From Oscillospiraceae bacterium (GTDB taxonomy: Bacteria > Bacillota > Clostridia > Oscillospirales > Oscillospiraceae), in the NCBI GenBank assembly GCA_017516065.1, contig JAFWDQ010000003.1:62001-126000 (forward strand): DNA of 64,000 nucleotides, in the 5' to 3' direction. Positions 35,419-44,771 of the stretch are shown here, one piece after another. The position numbers and the translations under genes were made by a program. Numbering within the stretch: the first letter of the stretch is position 1; each line of letters opens with the position of its first letter. The notes below the pieces were generated by a model. The model was given only the letters and a program-made list of their open reading frames with translations. It was not told the origin of the DNA and made no database searches.

Positions 35419-36342
35419 TTAGAAGGGGAGATCTGCGCCCATGAGCAGGGCCATGACGGCCTTCTGGGCATGGAGCCGGTTCTCCGCCTCCTCGAAGATC
35501 TCGTCGGCGTGGGCCTCAAAGACCTCGGCGGTGATCTCCTCGCCCCGATGGGCGGGAAGGCAGTGCTGGACCATGCAGTCGGGTCTGGCCAGGGCCATGA
35601 TGGCATCGTTGACCTGATACCCGGCAAAGGCCGCCCGGCGTTTCTCCGCCTCGCCCTCCTGGCCCATGCTGGCCCAGACGTCGGTGCAGATGACGTCGGC
35701 GTCCACCGCCGCCTCTGCGGGGGCGCGGACGAAGGAGAATTTATCGCCGTACGCGGCGGCAAAGTCCAGCACCTGCTGATCCGGGGCATAGGCCGCCGGG
35801 CAGGCCACGGACACCGACATGCCGCACTTCAGGCCGCCTACAATAAGGGAGTTGGCCATGTTGTTGCCGTCGCCGATGTAGCACAGCTTCAGGCCCTCCA
35901 GCGTGGCCTTCCGCTCCCGGACCGTCATCAGGTCCGCCAGCACCTGGCAGGGGTGGCAGAAGTCCGTCAGGCCGTTGATGACGGGGATCTTGGCGAATTT
36001 CGCCAAGGTCTCCACCTCATCCTGGCTGTAGGTGCGGATCATGATGCCGTCGCAGTAGCGGTCCAGCACCCGGGCCGTGTCCTCGGTGGGCTCTCCCCTG
36101 CCGATCTGAGACTCCTGCCCCGACAGGAAGATGGGGTGGCCGCCCAGCTGATACATACCCGTCTCAAAGGAGACCCGGGTCCGGGTGGAGTTCTTCTCGA
36201 ACACCATGGCCAGGACCTTGCCCTCCAGATAGTGGTGGGGCAGTCCGTGGTGCTGGCTGTATTTCATCTGGTCCGCTACGTCCAGGATGCGGGCGATGTC
36301 GGCGCTCTCCAGGTCCAGCAGCTTCAGCAGATCCTTTTTCAT
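35419..36342 (-). CDS. argF: Ornithine carbamoyltransferase
   Basis: Makes citrulline from ornithine and carbamoyl phosphate. The 307 residues show the carbamoyl-phosphate site STRTRVSF and, near the end, HCLPAHRG for ornithine binding, with DLTDFCHPCQ-like HPCQ between them. The start overlaps the argD stop by four bases (ATGA). It is the last gene of the operon. Confidence 0.97.
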   Translation of the reverse strand: MKKDLLKLLDLESADIARILDVADQMKYSQHHGLPHHYLEGKVLAMVFEKNSTRTRVSFETGMYQLGGHPIFLSGQESQIGRGEPTEDTARVLDRYCDGIMIRTYSQDEVETLAKFAKIPVINGLTDFCHPCQVLADLMTVRERKATLEGLKLCYIGDGNNMANSLIVGGLKCGMSVSVACPAAYAPDQQVLDFAAAYGDKFSFVRAPAEAAVDADVICTDVWASMGQEGEAEKRRAAFAGYQVNDAIMALARPDCMVQHCLPAHRGEEITAEVFEAHADEIFEEAENRLHAQKAVMALLMGADLPF

Positions 36343-37553
36343 GCTTCTTCCTCCTGTTCAATGTCGCTGAGCACCCGGCGCAGGATCGCCAGGCCGCTGT
36401 CCAGCTCTTCGATGGTGATGGTCAAGGGCGGCAGGAGCCGCAGCACGTCGCTGCCTGCGGTGAGGCAGAGCAGGCCGCTGCCAATGAGGCGAGCCGCCAG
36501 TTTTTTGTGGGATACGCCCTCCTTCAGCACCACGCCCAGCATGAGGCCGCGGCCCCGGACCTCCGACACCAGCGGGCTCCCGATGCCCTCGATGGCCTGT
36601 TTGAGGTACGTGCCCTTCTCCCGGACCGCCTCCAGCGCGGCGTCGTCCAGGATCTCCTCCACCGCCAGCGCGGCGGCGGCGCAGATGGGATTGCCGCCGA
36701 AGGTGGTGGCGTGGGTGCCGGCGCCCAGGACCTCCCGGCAGTCCTCCCGGACCAGGAAGCCACCCATGGGCAGACCGCCGGCGATGCCCTTTGCAAAGCT
36801 GACGGCGTGGGGCCGGATACCGTACTGCTGGAAGGCGAAGAGGCTGCCGGTACGTCCGATGCCGGTCTGGACCTCATCCACCAGCAGCAGCCAGTCCCGC
36901 TTGGCGCAGAGCTGCTCCAGCTCCCGGACAAAGACCTCGTCGAGAGGATGCACGCCGCCCTCGCCCTGGATCAGTTCCACCAGCACGGCGCAGACGTCAT
37001 GGCCCGCCACCGCCTGCACCTCGTCCAGCGTGGGCGCCTCCACGTGGCGGAAGCCCTCGGTGAAGGGGAAGAAATAGTTGTGGAACACGTCCTGACCGGT
37101 GGCGGCCAGGGTGGTGACGGTGCGGCCGTGGAAGGAGTGGCGCAGGGTGAGGATGGTGCCCCGGCCCTCGCCGTATTTGTCGAAGCTGTACTTTCTGGCC
37201 AGCTTGATGACGCCCTCGTTGGACTCCGCGCCGGAGTTGGCAAAAAACGCCGCCGCCATGCCGGTGCGGGTGCAGAGCTTCTCCGCCAGTCTGGCACAGG
37301 GCTCCGTATAGAACAGGTTGGACACGTGGGCCAGCTTGCCGGCCTGTTCCGTCACAGCAGCGATCCATCTCGGGTCGGCATAGCCCACGCTGTTGACGCC
37401 GATGCCGCTGGCAAAATCGATATAGGCCCGGCCCGCCGGATCGTACAGCGTGGCGCCCTTGCCGTGGTCGATGGCCACCGGGAAGCGGCCGTAGGTCGGC
37501 AGGACGTACTGTTCATCCAGGGCCCGGATCTCCTCATAGGTCATGATTGTCAT
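36339..37553 (-). CDS. argD: Acetylornithine aminotransferase
   Basis: PLP-dependent class III aminotransferase, 404 residues, forming N-acetylornithine. The signature Lys lies in SFAKGIAGGLPMGGF, with LLVDEVQTGIGRTG upstream and the phosphate-binding NSGAESNEG. It overlaps argF and follows argB after a structured 123-base spacer. Confidence 0.96.
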   Translation of the reverse strand: MTIMTYEEIRALDEQYVLPTYGRFPVAIDHGKGATLYDPAGRAYIDFASGIGVNSVGYADPRWIAAVTEQAGKLAHVSNLFYTEPCARLAEKLCTRTGMAAAFFANSGAESNEGVIKLARKYSFDKYGEGRGTILTLRHSFHGRTVTTLAATGQDVFHNYFFPFTEGFRHVEAPTLDEVQAVAGHDVCAVLVELIQGEGGVHPLDEVFVRELEQLCAKRDWLLLVDEVQTGIGRTGSLFAFQQYGIRPHAVSFAKGIAGGLPMGGFLVREDCREVLGAGTHATTFGGNPICAAAALAVEEILDDAALEAVREKGTYLKQAIEGIGSPLVSEVRGRGLMLGVVLKEGVSHKKLAARLIGSGLLCLTAGSDVLRLLPPLTITIEELDSGLAILRRVLSDIEQEEEA

Positions 37554-37571
37554 TCCCCCTAAAAACGGTCA

Positions 37572-37643
37572 GTAACCACTGAGCGTGAGCAGCGGATCTC
37601 GTCAGGCCGCATCAGTGGTTACCGGACGGCCCCTTTCGGGGCC
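37572..37643 (-). other. Structured intercistronic region between argB and argD
   Basis: GTAACCACTGA and its exact complement (37572-37582 and 37612-37622) enclose 29 bases. Next to it a GGCCCC-GAAA-GGGGCC stem with a GNRA loop lies at 37628-37643 (minus strand). There is no U-tract; it may be a processing or stability element. Confidence 0.65.
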
Positions 37644-37676
37644 CTCTTTGGATTGTGATTTCAAAGCCAGGCGCGC

Positions 37677-38531
37677 TCACTGGATCATGGTGCCGATGCC
37701 CTCGTCGGAGAACACCTCCATCAGCAGAGAGTGGGGCTGCCGGCCGTCGATAATATGGCTGCGCCGGACACCGGAGCGTACCGCCTCCACACAGCAGTCC
37801 ACCTTTGGGATCATGCCGCCGGAGATGCAGCCGTCCTTGATCAGCGCCGGGACGCTGGAGACCTGCAGGGTGCGGATCAGGGTGTCCGGGTCCTTGGGGT
37901 CCCGGCACAGGCCCACCACGTCTGTCAGCAGGATCAGCTTTTCCGCCTGCATCGCCACGGCGATCTTGGCGGCGGCGGTGTCGGCGTTGATATTGTACGC
38001 ATGGTTTCCGTCGGTGCCCAGGGCCACGGTGGCGATGATGGGCAGCCAGCCGTTGTCCAGCGCGTCCTGGATCGGCGCGGGGTACACCTGGGTGATCTTG
38101 CCCACCAGACCGTAGGCCGGGTCCAGGCAGACCGCCTGGAGCATGCCGCCGTCAATGCCGCACATGCCCATGGCCCGGGCGCCCATGGAGTTCATCAGGC
38201 CCACCAGGTCCTTGTTCACCTGGCCGCACAGCACCATCTGCACCACGCGCATGGTCTCCTCGTCGGTGTAGCGCAGGCCGTTGACGAAGCGGGACTCCTT
38301 GCCGATCTTCTTCAGGGTATCGGAGATCTCCGGTCCGCCGCCGTGGACCACCACAACGCGGATACCGACCATGGACATGAGCACGATATCCCGGATGACG
38401 GCGCGGCGCAGATCCTCGCTGATCATGGCGTTGCCGCCGTACTTGATCACGATGGTCTTGCCCCGGTAAGCCTGTATATACGGCAGCGCTTCTACCAGTA
38501 CGCCGGCGCGCTGGCTGAAATGTTCATCCAT
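37677..38531 (-). CDS. argB: Acetylglutamate kinase
   Basis: Phosphorylates N-acetylglutamate, usually the arginine-feedback step. The 284 residues have the amino-acid kinase motifs TIVIKYGGNAM, VVVHGGGPEIS, NINADTAA and KLILLTDV. The ATG at 38531 has AAGGATGG ten or so bases upstream; the ATG at 38543 touches GAAAGG and has poorer spacing. Arginine sensitivity cannot be judged safely by eye. Confidence 0.96.
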   Translation of the reverse strand: MDEHFSQRAGVLVEALPYIQAYRGKTIVIKYGGNAMISEDLRRAVIRDIVLMSMVGIRVVVVHGGGPEISDTLKKIGKESRFVNGLRYTDEETMRVVQMVLCGQVNKDLVGLMNSMGARAMGMCGIDGGMLQAVCLDPAYGLVGKITQVYPAPIQDALDNGWLPIIATVALGTDGNHAYNINADTAAAKIAVAMQAEKLILLTDVVGLCRDPKDPDTLIRTLQVSSVPALIKDGCISGGMIPKVDCCVEAVRSGVRRSHIIDGRQPHSLLMEVFSDEGIGTMIQ

Positions 38532-38554
38532 TTTCGTTCCCATCCTTTCACGGA

Positions 38555-39790
38555 TCAGGTCCGGTAATCTCCGTTGATTTTAACATATTCATAGGTCATG
38601 TCGCAACCCCATGTCGTGGCTTTTCCGTCGCCTTCGTACATTTTTATGTCGATGATGACCTCTTTTTCCTTCAAAATCGCCGCGGCAAGGGCCTCGTCGA
38701 AGTCCAGACCCCGCCCGCTGCGGCATACGTCCACCTCGCCGGCGGCGGAGCGGAAGGCGATATCCACCTGCTCCGGATCAAAAGTCTCGCCGGAAAAGCC
38801 CATGGCGCACAGGACGCGGCCCCAGTTGGCGTCGCAGCCGAAAACAGCGCACTTGGTCAGCGTGGAGCCGATGACGCTCTTGCCCAGCCGGGCGGCCTTG
38901 TCCTCGTCGGCGGCGCCGGAAACCTGACAGGTGATCAGATGCTCCGCGCCCTCGCCGTCGGCGGCCATCTTCCGGGCCAGGAACACACACAGCTCTGAGA
39001 GAGCCGCCAGAAACGCGTCATAGGCCGGGCCGGGGCCGTCGATGACGGGGTTCTCCGCCAGAGCGTTGGCCAGAATGATGCAGCTGTCGTTGGTGGAGGT
39101 GTCGCCGTCCACGCTGATGCGGTTGAAGCTCACGTCCGCCGCCCGGTGCAGGGCCCGGTCCAGCATGGTGGAGGAGATGGCGCAGTCCGTGGTGAGATAG
39201 CAGAGCATGGTGCCCATGTTGGGGTGGATCATGCCGCTGCCCTTGGCGATGCCGCCCAGGCGCACCGGTACGCCGCCGATCTCAAAGGTCACGGCGCCGG
39301 TCTTCTCCACGGTGTCCGTGGTCATGATGGCCGAGGACGCGTCGTCGGAGCCGCTGTCGGACAGTGCCGCCGCCGCCATGGGCAGGCCCTTCTCGATGGC
39401 TTCGATGTTCAAGGTCTGGCCGATGACGCCGGTGGAGCCCACCAGTACCAGGTCCTCCTCCAGCCCCAGGATCTCCGAGGCCAGCTTCCCCATCCGCAGG
39501 GCGTATTCCGCTCCGTGGGGCGCGCAGGCGTTGGCGTTGCCGCTGTTGACCACCAGGGCCTGGGCCGTCCCGTTTTTCAGGCGCTCCATATCCAGCAGCA
39601 CCGGCGCCGCCTTCACCTGATTGCGGGTGAAGACCCCCGCCGCCGTGCAGGGAACGGAAGACACGATCAGGGCCAGGTCCTTTTTCGCCTCCGTACCGGG
39701 CAGTACCTTCTTCGTCTTTTTCACGCCGCAGTGGATCCCCGCGGCTGTAAAGCCCTTGGCGGCGCACACGCCGCCCGGTATGTATTCCAT
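38555..39790 (-). CDS. argJ: Bifunctional ornithine acetyltransferase / N-acetylglutamate synthase
   Basis: ArgJ recycles the acetyl group from acetylornithine to glutamate; the bifunctional form also uses acetyl-CoA, which would explain the absence of argA and argE here. The 411 residues include PGGVCAAKGF, VVNSGNAN, and KGSGMIHPNMGTML with the Thr nucleophile at which the precursor self-cleaves. The start is ATG 39790 after AAAGGAG; the ATG at 39820 has no site. Confidence 0.96.
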   Translation of the reverse strand: MEYIPGGVCAAKGFTAAGIHCGVKKTKKVLPGTEAKKDLALIVSSVPCTAAGVFTRNQVKAAPVLLDMERLKNGTAQALVVNSGNANACAPHGAEYALRMGKLASEILGLEEDLVLVGSTGVIGQTLNIEAIEKGLPMAAAALSDSGSDDASSAIMTTDTVEKTGAVTFEIGGVPVRLGGIAKGSGMIHPNMGTMLCYLTTDCAISSTMLDRALHRAADVSFNRISVDGDTSTNDSCIILANALAENPVIDGPGPAYDAFLAALSELCVFLARKMAADGEGAEHLITCQVSGAADEDKAARLGKSVIGSTLTKCAVFGCDANWGRVLCAMGFSGETFDPEQVDIAFRSAAGEVDVCRSGRGLDFDEALAAAILKEKEVIIDIKMYEGDGKATTWGCDMTYEYVKINGDYRT

Positions 39791-39876
39791 GGTCGTCTTC
39801 TCCTTTGATGTTTCTTGCATGTCGCGGTCATTTTTTGCCTCAGGCAGATGAGGCGAAAGCGCGGCGCGGTCTTCTC

Positions 39877-39906
39877 AAACAAAAAACAGCGAAGCGTTTT
39901 TTGTTT
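39877..39906 (-). repeat. AT-rich hairpin after argC, copy 1
   Basis: AAACAAAAAAC, loop AGCGAAGC, GTTTTTTGTTT, three bases past the argC stop. A close copy sits past argG (42421-42452), and the flanking 25 bases are also alike. The U-rich arm makes it terminator- or attenuator-like. Confidence 0.7.
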
Positions 39907-39909
39907 GAT

Positions 39910-40848
39910 TTACTCCAATCCCGTCTCTTCCGGCAGGCCCAGCATGATGTTCATATTCTGCACCGCCGCGCCGGAGGCGCCCTTGCCCAGATTGTCGAAC
40001 AGGGCGGTCACCATGGTCTGGTCCTCGTGGCCGCAGACGATGAGCCGCAGCTGATTCGTCCCCGCCAGGGTGTCGGCGTAGATGACGGACTCGTCGCCCC
40101 CCAGAGGGGCCACGGTAACGAACCGTGCGCCGTCATACCACTTCGCCAGGGCCTCGCGGATCTCCGCCGCGCCGGGATGGCCCGGCAGCAGATCGCTGTG
40201 CAGCAGCACGGAGGTGGCCATGCCTTTATAAAAGTCGCCCAGAATGGGGGAAAACAGCGGCGGCCGGGACAGGCCGCAGACCGTCTGCATCTCCGCCAGA
40301 TGCTTGTGCTTCAGATTCAGCCCGTAGATCCGGTGGGACTGATGGCGGGGGTCCCGGTCCGGGTCCTCATACTCCGCGATAAGCTTCTTCCCGCCGCCGG
40401 AGTAGCCGGTGAGGGAGTAGCAGGTCACGGGATAATCCCTCGGCAGGATCCCCAGCCGGACCAGCGGGTACACGCTTGAGATCAGACCGGAGGCGTGGCA
40501 GCCGGGATTGGCCACCCGTTTGGAGGCCGCGACGGCGGCTCTGTGCTCCGGCGACAGCTCCGGGAAGCCGTAGACCCAGCCCTCCGCCGTCCGATGGGCG
40601 GTGGAGGCGTCGATGACCCGGGTGTCGGGATTCCCGATCAGGGACACCGCCGTCCGGGCCTCCCCGTCCGGCAGGCAGAGGAACACCAGATCCGCCGCGT
40701 TCAGCAGCGCCCGGCGTGCCTCCGTGTCCTTGCGCTTTTCCGGGTCGATGGTCAGCAGCTCCAGGTCGTCCCGATGGGCCAGCCGGGCGTCGATCTGAAG
40801 CCCGGTGGTGCCCTCCCGGCCGTCGATGAAGATTTTCGGTTTACTCAT
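39910..40848 (-). CDS. argC: N-acetyl-gamma-glutamyl-phosphate reductase, short type
   Basis: NADPH-dependent reductase, 312 residues, of the shorter type-2 ArgC group: it starts IFIDGREGTTGL instead of the longer GATGYTG form. The catalytic Cys lies in NPGCHASG. It overlaps argH by eight bases (ATGAGTAA), so translation is coupled. Confidence 0.95.
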   Translation of the reverse strand: MSKPKIFIDGREGTTGLQIDARLAHRDDLELLTIDPEKRKDTEARRALLNAADLVFLCLPDGEARTAVSLIGNPDTRVIDASTAHRTAEGWVYGFPELSPEHRAAVAASKRVANPGCHASGLISSVYPLVRLGILPRDYPVTCYSLTGYSGGGKKLIAEYEDPDRDPRHQSHRIYGLNLKHKHLAEMQTVCGLSRPPLFSPILGDFYKGMATSVLLHSDLLPGHPGAAEIREALAKWYDGARFVTVAPLGGDESVIYADTLAGTNQLRLIVCGHEDQTMVTALFDNLGKGASGAAVQNMNIMLGLPEETGLE

Positions 40849-42235
40849 CTGCGCTCTCCCGGGCCTCCACGAAGGCGCGGATGGAGGCGATCTGCTTCTC
40901 CACGGCGCCTCTGGCGGGGCCGCCGATGGCCCGGCGCTCCTCCACGCAGTGCTTCATGTCCAGCGCCTCGTACACATCGGCATCGAAGCGGGAGGAGACC
41001 GCCCGGAACTGGGACAGAGGCAGGGACTCCAGGGACTCCCCGGTGTCCATGCACATGTGGACCAGCCGGCCCACGATCATATACGCCTCACGGAAGGGCA
41101 TGCCCTTGCGGACCAGATAGTCCGCGCAGTCCGTGGCGTTGATAAAGCAGCCGTCCAGCGCCGCCCGGCGCATATTCCCCGGCAGCACCGTCATGGTAGC
41201 CAGCATGCCGGAGAACACCGGCAGACACAGCTTCACCGTGTCGATGGCGTCAAAGACGCATTCCTTGTCCTCCTGCATATCCTTGTTGTAGGCCAGAGGC
41301 AGGGCCTTCATCACCGTCAGCAGGGTGATGAGGGAACCATAGACCCGGCCCGTCTTGCCACGGACCAGCTCCGCCACGTCGGGGTTCTTCTTCTGGGGCA
41401 TGATGGAGGAGCCGGTGGAGTGGGCGTCGTCCAGCTCGATGTATTTGAATTCCCAGGAGCACCAGAGGATGATCTCCTCGGAGAACCGGGACAGGTGCAT
41501 CATGAGGATGGAGCAGGCCGAGAGGAACTCGATGGCAAAGTCGCGGTCGGAAACGGAGTCCAGAGAGTTCTCCGTGGGCTTGGCAAAGCCCAGCAGCGCC
41601 GCCGTCCGCTCCCGGTCGATGGGATAGGTGGTGGTGGCCAGAGCGCCGGCGCCCAGAGGACATTCGTCCATCCGCTTAAGGCAGTCCTCCATCCGGGTCA
41701 CGTCCCGGCGGAGCATATTGGCGTAGGCCATCATGTGATGGGCCAGCGTGGAGGGCTGGGCCCGCTGCAGATGCGTATAGCCCGGCAGGATCGTGTCGAT
41801 GTTCTTCTCCGCCAGATCCAGCAGGACGTGCTCCAGCTTCAAAATCAGGCCGATGATGGCCCCGATCTCCTCCCGGACGTACATGCGGAAGTCCACCGCC
41901 ACCTGATCGTTGCGGCTGCGGGCCGTGTGCAGGCGCTTGCCGGTGTCGCCGATGCGCTCCGTGAGCAGGGACTCCACGTTCATGTGGATGTCCTCGTTCT
42001 CCGCCGTCAGCTCCACCCGGTCCGCCTCGATATCCGCCAGGATCGTCTTCAGGCCGGCGATGATCTTCTCCGCCTCCTCCGGGGCAATGACGCCCTGCTC
42101 GCCCAGCATGGTGGCGTGAGCGATGGAACCGGTGATGTCCTGCCGGTACATCCGGGCGTCAAAGGCAATGGAAGAATTAAAGTCATTGACCAGCGTGTCG
42201 GTTTCCTTCTGAAACCGTCCAGCCCAGAGCTTCAT
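40841..42235 (-). CDS. argH: Argininosuccinate lyase
   Basis: Splits argininosuccinate into arginine and fumarate; 464 residues. The superfamily signature GSSIMPQKKNP is intact, as is the N-terminal KLWAGRF. The ATG at 42235 follows AAAAGGGAGG. Between it and argG lies a 218-base spacer with a GC-rich stem and the second AT-rich hairpin. Confidence 0.97.
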   Translation of the reverse strand: MKLWAGRFQKETDTLVNDFNSSIAFDARMYRQDITGSIAHATMLGEQGVIAPEEAEKIIAGLKTILADIEADRVELTAENEDIHMNVESLLTERIGDTGKRLHTARSRNDQVAVDFRMYVREEIGAIIGLILKLEHVLLDLAEKNIDTILPGYTHLQRAQPSTLAHHMMAYANMLRRDVTRMEDCLKRMDECPLGAGALATTTYPIDRERTAALLGFAKPTENSLDSVSDRDFAIEFLSACSILMMHLSRFSEEIILWCSWEFKYIELDDAHSTGSSIMPQKKNPDVAELVRGKTGRVYGSLITLLTVMKALPLAYNKDMQEDKECVFDAIDTVKLCLPVFSGMLATMTVLPGNMRRAALDGCFINATDCADYLVRKGMPFREAYMIVGRLVHMCMDTGESLESLPLSQFRAVSSRFDADVYEALDMKHCVEERRAIGGPARGAVEKQIASIRAFVEARESADE

Positions 42236-42420
42236 AAAAATGGCCTCCCTTTTCTGTCATTCATTCAAGCTCCGTCAAGCCTCGCAGAGTTCCGCCGCCC
42301 GCAGGCGGTGGAATAAAAGTCAAATCTGCTTTTCCCGGGAGCATGTATCACGGAAAAAGCCCCTCTCGCGGAGCGCCCGTGCAGGCCTGACCCTGTGCGG
42401 GAAGCGGAGCGCAGCTCTCT

Positions 42421-42452
42421 CGAACAAAAAACCAGCGAATGTTTTTTGTTCG
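42421..42452 (-). repeat. AT-rich hairpin after argG, copy 2
   Basis: CGAACAAAAAAC, loop CAGCGAAT, GTTTTTTGTTCG, one base past the argG stop. It is paired with the copy after argC. Confidence 0.7.
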
Positions 42453-42453
42453 A

Positions 42454-43671
42454 TTATTTTTTCCAGTCCTTGGACAGCAGGGCATGGACACGGTTGGGCA
42501 GACCATAGAGGTTGATGAAGCCCGTGGCGTCGCCCTGGTTGTAGTCGCTCTGGCCGAAGGTGGCCTCCTCCTCGGAGTAGAGGCTGTAGGGAGAGGTGAC
42601 GCCGGCGGGGATGATGTTGCCCTTGTAGAGCTTCAGCTTTACCGTGCCGGTGACGGTCTCCTGCGTCTTGTCCACGAAGGCGGACAGGGCCTCCCGCAGG
42701 GGGGTGTACCACTGGCCGTTGTAGACCAGCTCGCCGAAGGTCAGGGCGATGCGGCTCTTCTCGTGGAGCGTGGCCTTGTCCAGACAGAGGCTCTCCAGCA
42801 GCTGATGGGCCCTGTACAGGATGGTGCCGCCCGGGGTCTCATACAGGCCGTGGCTCTTCATGCCCACCAGCCGGTTCTCCACCAGGTCCAGCAGGCCCAC
42901 GCCGTTGGCACCGCCTACCTTGTTCAGGGCGCGGATGATGTCGGAGCCCTTCATCTTCACGCCGTCCACGGCCACGGGGACGCCCTGCTCAAAGTCCACG
43001 GTGATGTAGGTGGGCTGATCCGGCGCCTGCAGCGGAGACACGCTCATCTCCAGAAAGCCCTCCTTCTCATAGGTGGGCTCCAGGGACGGGTCCTCCAGAT
43101 CCAGGCCCTCGTGGGACAGGTGCCACAGGTTCTTGTCCTTGGAGTAGTTGGTCTCCCGGTTGATCCGCAGGGGCACGTTGTGGGCCTCGGCGTAGTCGAT
43201 CTCGTCGTCCCGGCTCTCCATGTCCCAGACCCGCCAGGGGGCGATGATGGGCATGTTGGGGGCGAAGGTCTTGATGGCGATCTCAAAGCGGACCTGGTCG
43301 TTGCCCTTGCCGGTGCAGCCGTGGGCGATGGCGTCGGCGCCCTCCGCCTCGGCGATCTCCACGATGCGCTTGGCGATGATGGGCCGGGCGAAAGCGGTGC
43401 CCAGCAGATACCCCTCATAGTCGGCGCCGGCCTTCATGGTGGGGATAACGTATTCGTCCACAAACACGTCCGTCAGATCCTCCACGTACAGCTTGGAGGC
43501 GCCGGTCTTCAGGGCCTTTTCCTCCAGCCCCTCCAGCTCGTCGGCCTGGCCCACGTTGCCGGATACGGCGATGACCTCACAGCCGGGGTAGTTCTCCTTC
43601 AGCCAGGGAATGATGACGGAGGTGTCCAGTCCGCCGGAATAGGCCAGAACGATCTTCTTGTAGTTGCTCAT
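42454..43671 (-). CDS. argG: Argininosuccinate synthase
   Basis: Joins citrulline and aspartate with ATP; 405 residues. The ATP loop [10 protein letters not shown], the [14 protein letters not shown] motif and LWHLSHEG are present. It is the first gene of the arginine operon, reading argG-H-C-J-B-D-F. The promoter with an ARG-box-like site is about 85 bases upstream. Confidence 0.97.
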   Translation of the reverse strand: MSNYKKIVLAYSGGLDTSVIIPWLKENYPGCEVIAVSGNVGQADELEGLEEKALKTGASKLYVEDLTDVFVDEYVIPTMKAGADYEGYLLGTAFARPIIAKRIVEIAEAEGADAIAHGCTGKGNDQVRFEIAIKTFAPNMPIIAPWRVWDMESRDDEIDYAEAHNVPLRINRETNYSKDKNLWHLSHEGLDLEDPSLEPTYEKEGFLEMSVSPLQAPDQPTYITVDFEQGVPVAVDGVKMKGSDIIRALNKVGGANGVGLLDLVENRLVGMKSHGLYETPGGTILYRAHQLLESLCLDKATLHEKSRIALTFGELVYNGQWYTPLREALSAFVDKTQETVTGTVKLKLYKGNIIPAGVTSPYSLYSEEEATFGQSDYNQGDATGFINLYGLPNRVHALLSKDWKK

Positions 43672-43755
43672 ATCTCATCAACCTGCTTTCTTTTTTTCGC
43701 AACGGGATACTGTGCGTTTTCGCCGCCCTCCGCCGGAGAGCGGGTTTACAGAGGA

Positions 43756-43784
43756 AGTATAACACACCGTGCATATTTATGCAA
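43756..43784 (-). promoter_or_regulatory. arg operon promoter with ARG-box-like site
   Basis: Minus-strand TTGCAT (43784-43779), 17-base spacer, TATACT (43761-43756). TGCAT-AAAT-ATGCA (43783-43770) overlaps the -35 and differs at two positions from a TGAAT-based ARG box; ArgR/AhrC repression is inferred. Confidence 0.7.
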
Positions 43785-43945
43785 GTACATTTTTGAGCAT
43801 TTTTTCTCCCGCTTTTTGTCTATTTTTCTCCTTCTTCCCTGTCGGCAGACCGTTTCGGTCCGAGAACGCATATTCATGTTTTTATTCCCATTTCTTTCGG
43901 GCTGTCGGCTTTGACCCCATAGCGTCCGGCAGCAAAATATCGGTC

Positions 43946-43983
43946 AAAAAGGAGCGCGCCGGCCAGCGGCGCGCTCCTTTTTG
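43946..43983 (-). terminator. Intrinsic terminator after the DUF1847 gene
   Basis: Minus-strand AAAAAGGAGCGCGCC stem, short loop, then CTTTTTG, 32 bases after the stop. Confidence 0.9.
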
Positions 43984-44015
43984 ATATTCATAATTATTCG
44001 GATATCCCTCAAAAA

Positions 44016-44696
44016 TCACTTGTTCTTATTGAGATATCTGTAATAGGTATTGCCGGCATAGACGGCGGCCAGCGGGTTGTGGCCCAGGAGCCGGTCCTTG
44101 GCCACCAGCACGGTGGTGGGCGCCTCGGCATACTTGAAGAACATGGAGTCGTGGCCCACACACAGGCCCAGGACGACGTTGAAATCGGTCTTGGCCGCGT
44201 TGAGGACCATGGCCTGACCGATGGGGTTGCACATGGTCTCATGGCCGCTCTCCACGATCTTGTCCTCGTCGGTGAGACCAAGCCAGGACTTGTCCTTGGC
44301 GCCGATCTTGCACATGACGCTGGTCACCTTGAAGCCGTTGGACTCGAAGATGGCGGTGACCGCCATGCCCTCGCTGTGGAGCCCGCCGCAGAAGGCCAGG
44401 CCGATATGCTCATACCCCATCTTTTCGCAGAACTCCATGATCTCCACGATACGGGGCTTGAGGGGGATCGTCACACCGGGCCGGCCGGGGATCGTCTCAT
44501 AGCAGGCACGCTCCTGCCGGGAGGCCGCCGCGGCGAATTTCTTCATCTCCGGCTCCTGATACTCCTGCGCCGCCTTTTCCAGCGTTTCGGCAAAGTTCAC
44601 CGTGGTACAGACCTCCGGCTTGGAGCCGTCCTCGGGGAACATGCACATCCGCTTGGCAAAGCCGCAGTGGCCGCACTTGCCGTCACAATTACCCAT
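44016..44696 (-). CDS. DUF1847 metal-binding domain protein
   Basis: A 226-residue DUF1847 protein of unknown function. The N-terminal Cys-rich motif CDGKCGHCGFAKRMC could bind zinc or an iron-sulfur cluster, and further Cys/His residues are conserved (FCGGLHSEG, CNPIGQA, GLCVGHDS). The start is ATG 44696 with AAAGGA upstream; the ATG at 44732 has no site. It lies downstream of the acyl-CoA ligase gene on the same strand, with a 75-base gap, and ends in a terminator. Confidence 0.88.
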   Translation of the reverse strand: MGNCDGKCGHCGFAKRMCMFPEDGSKPEVCTTVNFAETLEKAAQEYQEPEMKKFAAAASRQERACYETIPGRPGVTIPLKPRIVEIMEFCEKMGYEHIGLAFCGGLHSEGMAVTAIFESNGFKVTSVMCKIGAKDKSWLGLTDEDKIVESGHETMCNPIGQAMVLNAAKTDFNVVLGLCVGHDSMFFKYAEAPTTVLVAKDRLLGHNPLAAVYAGNTYYRYLNKNK

Positions 44697-44771
44697 TTTT
44701 TTCGTTCCTTTCTGCACTGATATTATTTCCACAGGCTGCCTGCCTGTGCAGTTACGTTCGCTGTTCTGCCG

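Noticed and set aside
43769..43984. 71-residue frame upstream of argG
   Set aside because: It overlaps the arg promoter and a terminator and has no ribosome site.
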